Source: an uncultured Bacilli bacterium
GTDB lineage: Bacteria > Bacillota_I > Bacilli_A > RF39 > UBA660
Direction of reading: 5' to 3'
DNA length: 13,355 nt
Assembly (NCBI GenBank): GCA_934140355.1
Contig: CAKPBH010000037.1
Span: 1 to 13,355 of the forward strand
Shown here: in pieces, positions 1 to 6,608 of the stretch
Position numbering within the stretch: position 1 is the first letter of the stretch
How the letters are laid out: every line of letters begins with the position of its first letter
Made by a program: the position numbers and the translations under genes
The notes under the pieces: model-generated
Seen by the model: the letters and a program-made list of their open reading frames with translations, nothing else
What the model was told of the DNA's origin: nothing
The model's database searches: none

Positions 1-143
1 AATTTTTAGATAAAATGGTTAATATTACCGATTCTTTATATCAATATGATGCTTTTACACTGCTTCATGATTTGGGACTAGAGGATATTTTTCAAGAAAA
101 AAGAAAAGATGTTAAATTACATAAAAGAAAAAAGGAAGAATAA
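1..143 (+). CDS. 3' end of an unrecognised protein of the mobile element (partial)
   Basis: The reading frame is open from base 3 to a TAA at 141-143 and encodes the last 46 residues of a protein whose start lies outside the window. The visible tail begins FLDKMVNITDSLY and ends in a strongly basic run (HKRKKEE). I see no catalytic motif or zinc site and do not recognise the family. It lies on the same strand as the 35-codon ORF and the recombinase, 42 bases upstream of the former, so it probably belongs to the same mobile element and transcript. That the frame is coding at all rests on openness, orientation and spacing only. Confidence 0.5.
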   Translation, partial: FLDKMVNITDSLYQYDAFTLLHDLGLEDIFQEKRKDVKLHKRKKEE

Positions 144-185
144 GGTCACTTTCCATTAATACAATTAAATGGGAGTGATTTTTTT

Positions 186-293
186 ATGATAATTTTAGAA
201 AGTGAAAATAAAAAGTTAACCGATGATGCGTTAAAATTGTTAATTCGAAAAAAGATTATCCAACTCATTTTGGAAGATAATGATGGAGAATAA
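186..293 (+). CDS. Small 35-residue ORF directly upstream of and overlapping the recombinase
   Basis: A GGGAGTG ribosome binding site at 174-180 precedes an ATG at 186 by a suitable distance, and the frame ends at TAA 291-293. The product begins MIILESENKKLTDDALKLL and is short, charged and likely helical, with alternating hydrophobic and charged residues. The last 14 bases overlap the start of the recombinase gene, which suggests translational coupling. Small ORFs before large serine recombinases occur in conjugative and mobilisable elements, but I do not recognise this family. It could be a small accessory or regulatory peptide, or simply a translated leader that positions ribosomes for the recombinase. 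Confidence 0.5.
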   Translation: MIILESENKKLTDDALKLLIRKKIIQLILEDNDGE

Positions 294-1851
294 AAAAAAT
301 TTGCGCGTAGGAATTTATTTAAGGCTATCAAATGAAGATAAAGATAAAAAGGAAGAAACTAGTGAATCAATTAAGAATCAAAGAAACATGCTTTATGATT
401 ATATTTGGAAAAATGATAATTTTGTTTTAACGGATGAGTACTGTGATGAGGATATTTCGGGGGCTGGGACTTATCGACCAGAATTTGAGCGGTTAATTCG
501 CGATTGCGAGAAAAGAAAATTAGATATTGTATTATGTAAAAGTCAGTCGCGTTTTTCTAGAGATATGGAAATTATTGAGAAGTATATTCATAATAAATTT
601 AGAGAATGGAATATTCGTTTTATTGGAATTAGTGATTATGCTGATACAGAAATTTTAGGAAATAAAAAAGCCAGACAAATTAATGGACTGGTTAATGAGT
701 GGTACTTAGAGGATGTTTCTAATAATATTAGAAGTGCTTTTCAGGCAAAAATGAAACAAGGGGAATTTATCTCTCCTTTTGCTGCATTTGGATATAGAGT
801 CTCTTCTCATAATAACAATCTTTTAGTTGTCGACTTTCCCGCTAGTAGGGTTGTTAAAAAGATTTTCAATCTTTACTTAAAAGGACTTGGTTTTGGAAAA
901 ATTGCTCAATATTTAAATGAGGAAAAAATACCCTCACCTTCTTTTTATAAATATCAATTGGGTTGCAAGTTAAATGTGGTTAGTCATCGTCCACGGGAAG
1001 AAATTGAATGGAGCGCTAATGCGGTTAAAACTATCTTAACGAATGAATTATATTTAGGGCATCTTATTCAAGGAAAAAGAACGACGGTTAGTTATAAAAA
1101 CCATAAGATTATTAAAAAAGAGGAAAAATCTTGGATTCGGAGGGAAAATACTCATGAGGCGATTATCGATAGAAAAACCTTTCAAATGGTACAAAAAAGG
1201 ATAAAAGAACGGCATCGAGGAAAGAAAAAAGATGGATGTATCCATTTGTTTTCAAAAAAGGTATATTGCTTAGCATGTGGAAGTTACATGAAAAGGAAGA
1301 ATTCTTCAAAATATATTTATTTGGTTTGCGCTAACGATAAATGTTTAAATAAAAGAGGGATTCGCTATGACGAGATGGAAAGAATAGTTTTGGATAGAAT
1401 TAGAAGAAGAATAGAAAAATATTGTGACAATGAAGTTTTAAAAAAAGAATGGCAAGAGAAAATGGAAGAGGATTTTAGGAAAAAGATAGAACTTTTAGAG
1501 AAAGAGAAAATGGAAGTATTCAAGGCAAAAAAGAGACAGGAAAATTATTTGAAAAATACTTATCAAGATAAGGTTGATGGAGTTATTGATGTGGATGAAT
1601 TTAAGGAATTAAATGCAATCTATTCCAGTGAGGTTATGAATATTTCGAAGAGGCTTTATGTGATAGATGAGAAAATAAGAATGATAAAGATGTGTGATGA
1701 GGAAAAGTTATCTATTAATTTTTCGATTGATACTTATTTTTCTTTGCTTAACTTAAGGATGGTTCAAGAATTTATTGATAAAATTTGGATTCGTTTTATT
1801 TCAAAAGAAAAATGGGGAGTGCAAATTGAGATTGTGTGGAATAACTTATAA
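280..1851 (+). CDS. Large serine recombinase (TndX/TnpX-type integrase)
   Basis: This site-specific recombinase would integrate and excise the element through a covalent 5'-phosphoserine intermediate. The N-terminal resolvase domain (about residues 9-155) has the catalytic serine at 17 in YLRLS and active-site arginines in SRFSRD (91-95). A recombinase DNA-binding domain follows (about 165-310), then a zinc ribbon with Cys330, Cys333, Cys350 and Cys355, then a charged coiled-coil region (about 385-475) and a C-terminal segment. The length of 523 residues is normal for the large serine family, and no key residue is missing, so it looks active. Two adjacent ATGs (280 and 283) are possible; GGAAG at 272-276 is better spaced for 283. 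The stop lies only about 15 bases before sequence encoding a broken ABC ATPase, so the gene sits at the very end of its element. No terminator is evident after it, so transcription may run into the transporter genes. Confidence 0.93.
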   Translation: MMENKKNLRVGIYLRLSNEDKDKKEETSESIKNQRNMLYDYIWKNDNFVLTDEYCDEDISGAGTYRPEFERLIRDCEKRKLDIVLCKSQSRFSRDMEIIEKYIHNKFREWNIRFIGISDYADTEILGNKKARQINGLVNEWYLEDVSNNIRSAFQAKMKQGEFISPFAAFGYRVSSHNNNLLVVDFPASRVVKKIFNLYLKGLGFGKIAQYLNEEKIPSPSFYKYQLGCKLNVVSHRPREEIEWSANAVKTILTNELYLGHLIQGKRTTVSYKNHKIIKKEEKSWIRRENTHEAIIDRKTFQMVQKRIKERHRGKKKDGCIHLFSKKVYCLACGSYMKRKNSSKYIYLVCANDKCLNKRGIRYDEMERIVLDRIRRRIEKYCDNEVLKKEWQEKMEEDFRKKIELLEKEKMEVFKAKKRQENYLKNTYQDKVDGVIDVDEFKELNAIYSSEVMNISKRLYVIDEKIRMIKMCDEEKLSINFSIDTYFSLLNLRMVQEFIDKIWIRFISKEKWGVQIEIVWNNL

Positions 1852-1876
1852 ATTTGTCTATAGTGAACTCAAAGAG
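1852..1876 (+). other. Probable attachment junction (element end / interrupted ABC gene)
   Basis: Recombinase coding ends at 1851, and clear ABC ATPase coding (QRVALIRTLA) begins at 1870. The crossover must therefore lie in this short interval. An in-frame TGA at 1864-1866 marks where the ATPase frame can no longer be followed upstream. The interval contains an inverted repeat AACTC-AAA-GAGTT (1866-1878) and a GA at 1865-1866, the core dinucleotide known for TnpX and TndX, but the sequence alone does not fix the core. The other junction is outside the window. Confidence 0.6.
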
Positions 1877-2211
1877 TTGCTTTAATCAGGACACTAGCGA
1901 CAAATCCAGATATCTTATTATTAGATGAACCATTTTCAGCTTTAGATTTTGAAACAAGATTGCGCGTTTCTGATGATGTTTATCGTATTATAAAAAAAGA
2001 AAAGAAGACAACGGTAATTATTACTCATGATATTGAAGAAGCAATCGCCTTCTCTGATCATGTTATTGTTCTTTCCAAAAGACCAGCGAAGATAAAAAAG
2101 ACTTATGATATTCATTTAACAAATACAGTTGGTCCTATTCAAAATAGGATGGCGAAGGAATTTCACCAATATTATCAAGACATATGGGAAGTATTTGATC
2201 ATGAAGTCTAA
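1867..2211 (+). pseudogene. 3' fragment of SsuB/TauB-type ABC transporter ATPase, interrupted by the element
   Basis: The fragment starts within the ABC signature region (TQRVALIRTL) and continues with Walker B (ILLLDEPFSALD), the D-loop and the H-loop histidine (THDIEEA). It then ends with the C-terminal tail typical of nitrate/sulfonate/taurine-type ATPases (VIVLSKRPAKI). The Walker A motif, Q-loop and the first half of the signature motif are missing, so this piece cannot work alone. An ATG at 1960 opens an 83-codon frame, but it falls after Walker B and has no convincing ribosome binding site. The stop overlaps the downstream permease start by 11 bases, as in an intact operon. The best reading is a gene split by the upstream recombinase element rather than gradual decay, because the rest of the frame is intact; excision would rejoin it. 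Confidence 0.85.
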
Positions 2212-2995
2212 GGGATATCAAGAATACTTAAAAAGAATTAAGATTTATCATTTATTGGTGATGTTGGTTCAAGTTTTTATCTTTGTTTTTCTTATTATTC
2301 TTTGGCAGAAACTGGTTGATTTTGGGGTAATTAATTCTTTTATTGCCTCTTCACCGAAGAAGGTTGTTTGGACCATTAAAGATTTATATTGTAATAATCA
2401 TCTTATTCATCATATTTGGGTTACGGTTTATGAAACATTGATTAGTTTTAGTTTAGGAACTATTTTAGGAATATTGATTGCTATTTTTCTTTGGTATAGT
2501 CCTTTTGTTGCGAAAGTAATTGATCCTTATCTTACCATCTTTAATTCCCTACCTAAAGTATCACTTGGCCCCATCTTGATTATTTGGGTAGGCGCTAATA
2601 CAAAATCTATTATTGTAATGGCTTTATTGATTTCTTTGATTATAACAATTATTACTGTTTATAATGGATTTGTGGCTACAGATAAAAATAAAATTAAGTT
2701 ATTAAATTCTTTTGGCTCAAGTAAGGTACAAGTGTTAAAATATTTAATTATTCCTAGTAATTATCCAACTATTATATCTAGTTTGAAGATAAATATTAGT
2801 ATGTCTTTAATTGGTGTCATTATGGGTGAACTCCTTGTTTCTAAAGAAGGTATTGGGTATTTAATTATGTATGGGTCACAGGTTTTTAATCTTAATTTAG
2901 TAATTACGGGAATTATTATTTTAATGATTCTTTCTTACTTGATGTATTTAATGATAAGTTATTTAGAAAAAATCTTAGTTAGGAATAAGAACTAA
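2201..2995 (+). CDS. ABC transporter permease, SsuC/TauC-like
   Basis: This inner-membrane permease of 264 residues would form the channel of an uptake system for a small nitrogen-, sulfur- or thiamine-precursor-like substrate; the substrate cannot be told from sequence. It has about six hydrophobic segments. A BPD_transp_1-type cytoplasmic loop (LLNSFGSSKVQVLKYLIIPS, then EGIGYLI) corresponds to the EAA loop that docks with the ATPase. I chose the ATG at 2201 over an in-frame ATG at 2129 because GGGAAG at 2185-2190 precedes it and the longer version would run deep into the ATPase gene. It overlaps the ATPase stop by 11 bases. The permease is intact but its ATPase is split, so the transporter should be inactive while the element is present unless another ATPase substitutes. 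No substrate-binding protein gene lies in the window. Confidence 0.88.
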   Translation: MKSKGYQEYLKRIKIYHLLVMLVQVFIFVFLIILWQKLVDFGVINSFIASSPKKVVWTIKDLYCNNHLIHHIWVTVYETLISFSLGTILGILIAIFLWYSPFVAKVIDPYLTIFNSLPKVSLGPILIIWVGANTKSIIVMALLISLIITIITVYNGFVATDKNKIKLLNSFGSSKVQVLKYLIIPSNYPTIISSLKINISMSLIGVIMGELLVSKEGIGYLIMYGSQVFNLNLVITGIIILMILSYLMYLMISYLEKILVRNKN

Positions 2996-3017
2996 CTAAG
3001 ACTTTTCTTTTTCATTT
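2974..3017. terminator. Bidirectional intrinsic terminator between convergent genes
   Basis: Nine-base-pair perfect arms CTTAGTTAG (2974-2982) and CTAACTAAG (2992-3000) enclose a nine-base loop. On the plus strand they are followed by a T-rich run (3002-3020). On the minus strand they are followed by the complement of the A run at 2967-2972. This can end transcription from both the permease and the leftward cluster. The permease stop (2993-2995) and the stop of the opposing ORF (2992-2994) both lie inside the hairpin. Confidence 0.8.
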
Positions 3018-3141
3018 TTTTGACATCATCAATTTGTTTTAAACCAAGATTGATAAAATAAATCATTACAACTCAAGCAGCAATTGTTAAACCAACTTGT
3101 AATAAATAATATGGTCTTATAATTGGATAGCCCAAATCCAT
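2992..3141 (-). pseudogene. Small one-helix membrane protein ORF broken by an in-frame TGA
   Basis: Reading leftward from ATG at 3141 gives MDLGYPIIRPYYLLQVGLTI, then TGA at 3073-3075, then an open frame through a hydrophobic stretch (VVMIYFINLGL) and a basic tail (VKKMKKKS) to TAG at 2992-2994. Ignoring the TGA, the product would be a 49-residue protein with one transmembrane helix and a positive C-terminus, a convincing protein-like pattern. The TGA sits where a tryptophan would suit. No strong ribosome binding site is seen before ATG 3141, and a second frame (ATG at 3173, MGKFLIPIILQ) is open just upstream, so a frameshift may also be involved. The likeliest reading is a decayed last gene of the leftward cluster, but spurious coding is possible. 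Confidence 0.35.
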
Positions 3142-3192
3142 TGAAGAATGATTGGGATTAAGAATTTTCCCATTTTAAAGAATTCAAATCAG

Positions 3193-3453
3193 TTAATTAG
3201 CCACTGGATTTACCTCTTTTCTTTTATAATACTTATCATAAAATAAACTAAGTGCATAATCAAATTCACTTTCTGTATCAAGTGAAACATAATAAACATC
3301 TTCATTTTCTTTTTTATCTTTTAGGACTTGAATATTATTTGGGTTAATTAATTCAACAAAAAAGTGATAAATATTTTGATCATGTTTTATGGAGTCTAAC
3401 AAAAAATATGTTTTTCCTTCGATGTTTAAGGTTTTTATTTGAATTTCTTGCAT
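3193..3453 (-). CDS. Small acidic protein, DUF1292-like
   Basis: This is an 86-residue soluble protein starting MQEIQIKTLNIEGKTYFLL. It alternates beta-like segments with acidic turns (KENEDVYYVSLDTESEFDYAL) and has no membrane segment or catalytic motif. The pattern of beta strand, acidic loop and final helix (EFDYALSLFYDKYY) recalls DUF1292 (the Bacillus YrzB-like family), whose role is unknown; I hold this match loosely. I chose ATG 3453 because it follows an AGGAG and begins one base after the stop of the upstream gene. An in-frame TTG at 3477 lacks a binding site and would overlap the neighbour. The spacing implies co-translation with the 186-residue protein. Confidence 0.65.
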   Translation of the reverse strand: MQEIQIKTLNIEGKTYFLLDSIKHDQNIYHFFVELINPNNIQVLKDKKENEDVYYVSLDTESEFDYALSLFYDKYYKRKEVNPVAN

Positions 3454-3454
3454 A

Positions 3455-4015
3455 TTATTTTTTAGCTCCTTTCTCAATCATTTCACGCGTATTCACTTTA
3501 TTTAGGGCTGCTGCTGTTTTGGCACTAATTCTTCCTAAAAAAGTTGAATTTGGTATTTTTTGACTTTTAATACCTTTACCATAATCAAGGACTACAGCAA
3601 TTTCATCAATAGAATATCCATATTTGGTGATTTCTTGACAAAGATTTATCAAAATATGTTTTTCGAAATTTTCTGTTTGAGTAGTTTTTGGATTGGAAAG
3701 TCCATCATTTAAGTAATTGCTATAAAAAGAATTATCGATATAGGGCATTATGTTATCTTTTAAAATCTTTGCACCTGTTAATTGGATAGTAGATACTTCA
3801 CTTAATAACATTGTTTCCGTAATTGCCGTCGTTAGTGTTTTTTTGTCGATAAAATTTCTTCTAATGTTCTTTTTTGAAATAGAGATATTTCTTACTTGAT
3901 TCATGTTGGTATTATTATAAAATTCTTGTAATTCTTCCCAGTCTAACTTTCTTTTTTCTTGATATTCTAAGGATGATTTTAAAATTTTTGAATCTATGTT
4001 ACTTGTTTCTATCAT
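3455..4015 (-). CDS. Uncharacterised 186-residue protein next to the AAA+ ATPase
   Basis: I do not recognise this protein. It begins MIETSNIDSKIL and appears soluble and mostly helical, with no signal peptide, membrane segment or clear enzymatic motif. A basic patch (SKKNIRRNFIDKK, about 47-59) and a lysine-rich end (about 172-186) could contact nucleic acid, protein or membrane surfaces. Start ATG 4015 is preferred over an in-frame ATG at 4048 because an AGGAG lies six bases before it. The gene follows the AAA+ ATPase gene after 76 bases and precedes the DUF1292-like gene by one base. Its place beside a ClpA/B/C-like ATPase makes it a candidate substrate, adaptor or partner, but this is inference from position only. 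Confidence 0.8.
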   Translation of the reverse strand: MIETSNIDSKILKSSLEYQEKRKLDWEELQEFYNNTNMNQVRNISISKKNIRRNFIDKKTLTTAITETMLLSEVSTIQLTGAKILKDNIMPYIDNSFYSNYLNDGLSNPKTTQTENFEKHILINLCQEITKYGYSIDEIAVVLDYGKGIKSQKIPNSTFLGRISAKTAAALNKVNTREMIEKGAKK

Positions 4016-4091
4016 TTTTTCTCCTTTACTCCTATAATAGAGGAACATGAAAAATTTTTCTTTCTTACAAAATCATTAATGTCTACGGATG

Positions 4092-5006
4092 TCATGCTAA
4101 GTAGTTTTCAGGAGTGACAATTACTCCTTCTTGTGCTAGTTCCTCTTTGAATTCTTCTTTAAATTCGACTAGTTCTTTTTTGATGACATCTGGATATACG
4201 GCTTTGGTGAATCTTATGGCATCATAAATATTTTTAAAACCGACCGTATTTCTATTTTCATATATTGCATTAGAGAAAGCTTGTCTTAATAAGACTAAGG
4301 CAATATCTGGATATCTGGAAGAGATTTCATATACTCTTTTGTATTCACTGGTCATGCTGACGATGAATTTCATGATATTTTCTTTTTGGAAATCGGTATA
4401 GGCTAACTTTACTCCTGTTTGATATTCTATTTTAGGTAGAGTTCTTAATAAGATTTGAACACATTGTTCTTCGGTTGGCTCACTGACATCTACTTTATCA
4501 AATCTTCTTGTAAAGGCTTTGTCTCTTAGAATGAAATGTTCATATTCATAAGTTGTTGTTGCCCCTATTATTTTTATGGTACCACGACTTAATCCTTCTT
4601 TAAACATATTCGCAAGGTCTAACCTTCCATCTCCAATTAGGGTGTGAATTTCATCGATAAAAAGAATGACACGATCCATATTTTTTAGTTCTTGCACTAA
4701 TTTTAAAACTCTATTCTCATCTCCATCTTGTCCTAGTAGGGCTGTTGTATTTACCCGAAAAATTCGAAAACCAAGTAAAACATTAGGAACCATTCTTTGT
4801 TGAATTCGATAAGCAAGTCCTTCGACAATAGCGGTTTTTCCTATACCTGGTTTACCTACTAAAATGGCTGATTTTTCAGGAGTTAGTAAAACTAAAATTA
4901 AATTTTTAATTTCTTCATCACGGGCAATGGCTGGGTCTGTAATATATTTTGCACTAGTCATTTCATCCGCATATCTGGCTAAAATACTTTGATTGTCTTC
5001 TATCAT
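4092..5006 (-). CDS. Stand-alone AAA+ ATPase resembling the first ring (D1) of ClpA/B/C
   Basis: The protein has 304 residues and one AAA+ module. It shows Walker A GKPGIGKT (51-58), Walker B ILFIDEIH (114-121), a sensor-1 GATTT (148-152) and an arginine-finger region RDKAFTRRFD (161-170), followed by a helical lid rich in ISSRYPD-type residues (about 229-235). These match the D1 ring of Clp/Hsp100 unfoldases. It has no Clp N-domain, no middle coiled coil, no second ring and no visible IGF-type ClpP loop, so it is not ClpA, ClpB or ClpC itself. It is probably an ATP-driven remodelling protein of unknown target. AGGAGG is well placed before the ATG at 5006. The gene follows the small membrane-protein gene by ten bases and is part of the ftsY-ylxM cluster, hinting at a role at the membrane. 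The stop is TGA. Confidence 0.88.
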   Translation of the reverse strand: MIEDNQSILARYADEMTSAKYITDPAIARDEEIKNLILVLLTPEKSAILVGKPGIGKTAIVEGLAYRIQQRMVPNVLLGFRIFRVNTTALLGQDGDENRVLKLVQELKNMDRVILFIDEIHTLIGDGRLDLANMFKEGLSRGTIKIIGATTTYEYEHFILRDKAFTRRFDKVDVSEPTEEQCVQILLRTLPKIEYQTGVKLAYTDFQKENIMKFIVSMTSEYKRVYEISSRYPDIALVLLRQAFSNAIYENRNTVGFKNIYDAIRFTKAVYPDVIKKELVEFKEEFKEELAQEGVIVTPENYLA

Positions 5007-5016
5007 AATGATCCTC

Positions 5017-5211
5017 CTACTTTAAAATAACGGCTAACATTCCCCACATAAAGGAAACGACGATAATGGCACCTAAAAAAATAGCGTCAACAAAGCCACC
5101 GTTAGTGCGTACTTTCTCGTCATAAAACATTTTGTATTCTTTGGTATCATCTTTTGGTAATTCGTTATTCTTTATTTCTACTGGTAAGTCACTTTCATTT
5201 ATATATTTCAT
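5017..5211 (-). CDS. Small tail-anchored-like membrane protein
   Basis: The protein has 64 residues: a charged N-terminal half (MKYINESDLPVEIKNNEL to about 38) and one hydrophobic helix near the C-terminus (about 41-62, VDAIFLGAIIVVSFMWGML), ending in a single lysine. This looks like a single-pass, possibly C-tail-anchored protein with most of its mass in the cytoplasm. Its start overlaps the end of ylxM by 17 bases, and AGGAGG sits about 12 bases upstream inside that gene, so its translation is probably coupled. It lies between SRP-pathway genes and the AAA+ ATPase and could anchor that ATPase at the membrane; this is inference. I do not recognise the family. Confidence 0.72.
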   Translation of the reverse strand: MKYINESDLPVEIKNNELPKDDTKEYKMFYDEKVRTNGGFVDAIFLGAIIVVSFMWGMLAVILK

Positions 5212-5509
5212 CTTCTAAGATTTCCTCCTTTAGTATTCTTTTTATCTTCTTATCTTTTACGTTATCTATTATAGCATAAATTATTTTACTTTTTTGATAT
5301 AATTTTAATTTTTCTTCATAAAAGGATAGTTTTTCTTCGACACCTTGTAAAACTTTATGAATGGCATTTCTACTTGTGCCTAGGTTTTCACTTATTTCTC
5401 CTAGAGATAGATTTTGAAAGTAATAGTCTTCGAAGTATTTTTTTTGTTTATCATTTAATAATTCTCCATATAAATCATACAGAATGATTAAATAATCTCT
5501 TTTTTCCAT
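5195..5509 (-). CDS. ylxM: YlxM-like helix-turn-helix protein (SRP-associated)
   Basis: The 104-residue protein starts MEKRDYLIILYDLYGELLND and carries a sigma-70 region 4-like HTH at about 34-56 (LSLGEISENLGTSRNAIHKVL), then a helical, charged tail. This fits the YlxM/p13 family, which in Firmicutes is encoded with the SRP genes ftsY and ffh and is reported to modulate the SRP pathway. Here it follows ftsY, whose TAG stop is embedded in the AGGAGG that serves this gene (5511-5521), so the two must be tightly coupled. No ffh follows, unlike the usual ftsY-ylxM-ffh order. The end overlaps the next gene by 17 bases and uses TGA. Confidence 0.85.
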   Translation of the reverse strand: MEKRDYLIILYDLYGELLNDKQKKYFEDYYFQNLSLGEISENLGTSRNAIHKVLQGVEEKLSFYEEKLKLYQKSKIIYAIIDNVKDKKIKRILKEEILEDEIYK

Positions 5510-5517
5510 AATCCCTC

Positions 5518-6486
5518 CTATAAGTCTTTGAAAAGGCCATAAATATATTTTTCGATATCAAATTTTTGTAGGTCATCTTTGCCTTCTCCAAGGCCTACAT
5601 ATTTTACAGGAATATTTACTGATTCTTTGATGGCTAAGACGATTCCTCCTTTTGCGGTTCCGTCTAATTTCGTTAAGACAACACCAGTGATGTTGGTAAT
5701 TTCCTTAAAACTTTTGGCTTGACTGATTCCGTTTTGGCCAGTGGTAGCATCAATTACTAGTAGTGTTTCATGGGGAGCGGTAGGAATAATTTTTTGAATT
5801 ACACGGTTGACTTTTTCTAATTCACGCATTAAGTTTTCTTTATTTTGTAAGCGGCCGGCTGTGTCGATTAAGACAACATCATAATTTTCATTTACGGCTT
5901 TTTCTAGGCCATCATACATTACGCTAGAAGGATCCTTGGAAGTATTTTTAATGACTTCAGTTCCTACTCTTTTGCCCCATTCTTCTAGTTGTTCAATGGC
6001 TCCTGCTCTAAAGGTGTCCCCTGCTACTAGCATTACTTTTTTGCCTTCATTTTTTAACTGGTGGGCTAATTTCCCAATAGTCGTTGTTTTGCCCACGCCA
6101 TTTACGCCAACAAAAAGGATAACGGTTGGAGAATTTGTGGCATAATGAATTTTACTATCAATAATATTGTTACCAACATACATAATAAATAATTCATCAA
6201 TGATAATATCTTTTAAGGTAGCTGTGTCCTCAATTTTTTCTGTCTTTACTCTTTTTCTTAGTAGGTCAACGAATTTCATCACAGTATCTACCCCAATGTC
6301 GGCCATGATTAAGATGTCTTCTAGTTCCTCGAAATAATTCTCATCAATGTTTTTGTACTTCTTGCTTAAGTTGGATAGTTTTGATACAAATTCTTTTCTT
6401 GTTTTTTCTAGTCCTTTATCGTATTTTTCTACAGACTCTGTTTTAGTTTTTGTAAATGTTTGTTTTAATTTATCGAATAGTCCCAT
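5518..6486 (-). CDS. ftsY: Signal recognition particle receptor FtsY
   Basis: FtsY is the SRP receptor GTPase that docks ribosome-Ffh complexes at the membrane for cotranslational insertion. The 322-residue protein has an N domain (about 20-105) and a G domain with G1 GVNGVGKT (127-134), GDTFRAGA (156-163), DTAGR (208-212), TKLDG (272-276) and closing GLGEGKDDLQKF. The long acidic A domain of E. coli is absent; only a short lysine-rich amphipathic start (GLFDKLKQTFTKTK) remains, which suits membrane binding as in many Firmicutes. I chose ATG 6486 over ATG 6492 because GAGGA sits six bases before the former and almost touches the latter. It has its own promoter and heads the cluster with ylxM. 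Confidence 0.97.
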   Translation of the reverse strand: MGLFDKLKQTFTKTKTESVEKYDKGLEKTRKEFVSKLSNLSKKYKNIDENYFEELEDILIMADIGVDTVMKFVDLLRKRVKTEKIEDTATLKDIIIDELFIMYVGNNIIDSKIHYATNSPTVILFVGVNGVGKTTTIGKLAHQLKNEGKKVMLVAGDTFRAGAIEQLEEWGKRVGTEVIKNTSKDPSSVMYDGLEKAVNENYDVVLIDTAGRLQNKENLMRELEKVNRVIQKIIPTAPHETLLVIDATTGQNGISQAKSFKEITNITGVVLTKLDGTAKGGIVLAIKESVNIPVKYVGLGEGKDDLQKFDIEKYIYGLFKDL

Positions 6487-6511
6487 TCTCATTCCTCATT
6501 TCTATATCTTT

Positions 6512-6520
6512 ATTATATCA
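6512..6520 (-). promoter_or_regulatory. Extended -10 promoter of ftsY
   Basis: On the minus strand the sequence TGATATAAT (TG at 6520-6519, TATAAT at 6517-6512) is an exact extended -10 element about 25 bases upstream of the ftsY start. No good -35 is seen at 17 bases, which extended -10 promoters can do without. It follows the recA terminator, so it should drive the ftsY cluster independently. Confidence 0.6.
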
Positions 6521-6574
6521 TAAGTTATTTGGTTATAATACTTAAAAAGTAAAACACTATCTATTTATATTCCA

Positions 6575-6608
6575 ATAAAGAAAAGAACTGATGCCTTGAA
6601 TATCAGTT
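6575..6608 (-). terminator. Intrinsic terminator after recA
   Basis: Reading leftward, arms AACTGAT and ATCAGTT pair around a nine-base loop (6586-6608), followed by a T-rich run CTTTTCTTT. The first arm overlaps the last base of the recA stop codon, so recA is likely monocistronic. Confidence 0.75.

Noticed and set aside
146..331. 61-codon minus-strand ORF across the start of the recombinase
   Set aside because: It is antisense to two plausible plus-strand genes with good ribosome binding sites and has only biased, AT-driven composition.
1960..2211. An independent 83-residue protein starting at ATG 1960
   Set aside because: It starts after Walker B of an ABC ATPase and coding homology continues upstream to about 1867, so it is the end of a split gene.
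3451..3477. TTG start at 3477 for the DUF1292-like gene
   Set aside because: It lacks a ribosome binding site and would overlap the upstream gene, whereas ATG 3453 follows AGGAG and the upstream stop directly.
4016..4091. A separate promoter before the 186-residue protein (TATTAT near 4033-4038 on the minus strand)
   Set aside because: No -35-like hexamer lies at a suitable distance, and AT-rich spacers often contain such sequences; transcription from upstream is enough.
2992..5197. Use of TGA as tryptophan (genetic code 4) suggested by the in-frame TGA at 3073 and by TGA gene ends closely followed by other stops
   Set aside because: All tryptophans in recA, ftsY, dnaB, the recombinase and others are TGG, and several TGA stops overlap downstream ATG starts as ATGA, the classic coupling pattern. 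Nearby second stops are expected in such AT-rich DNA.
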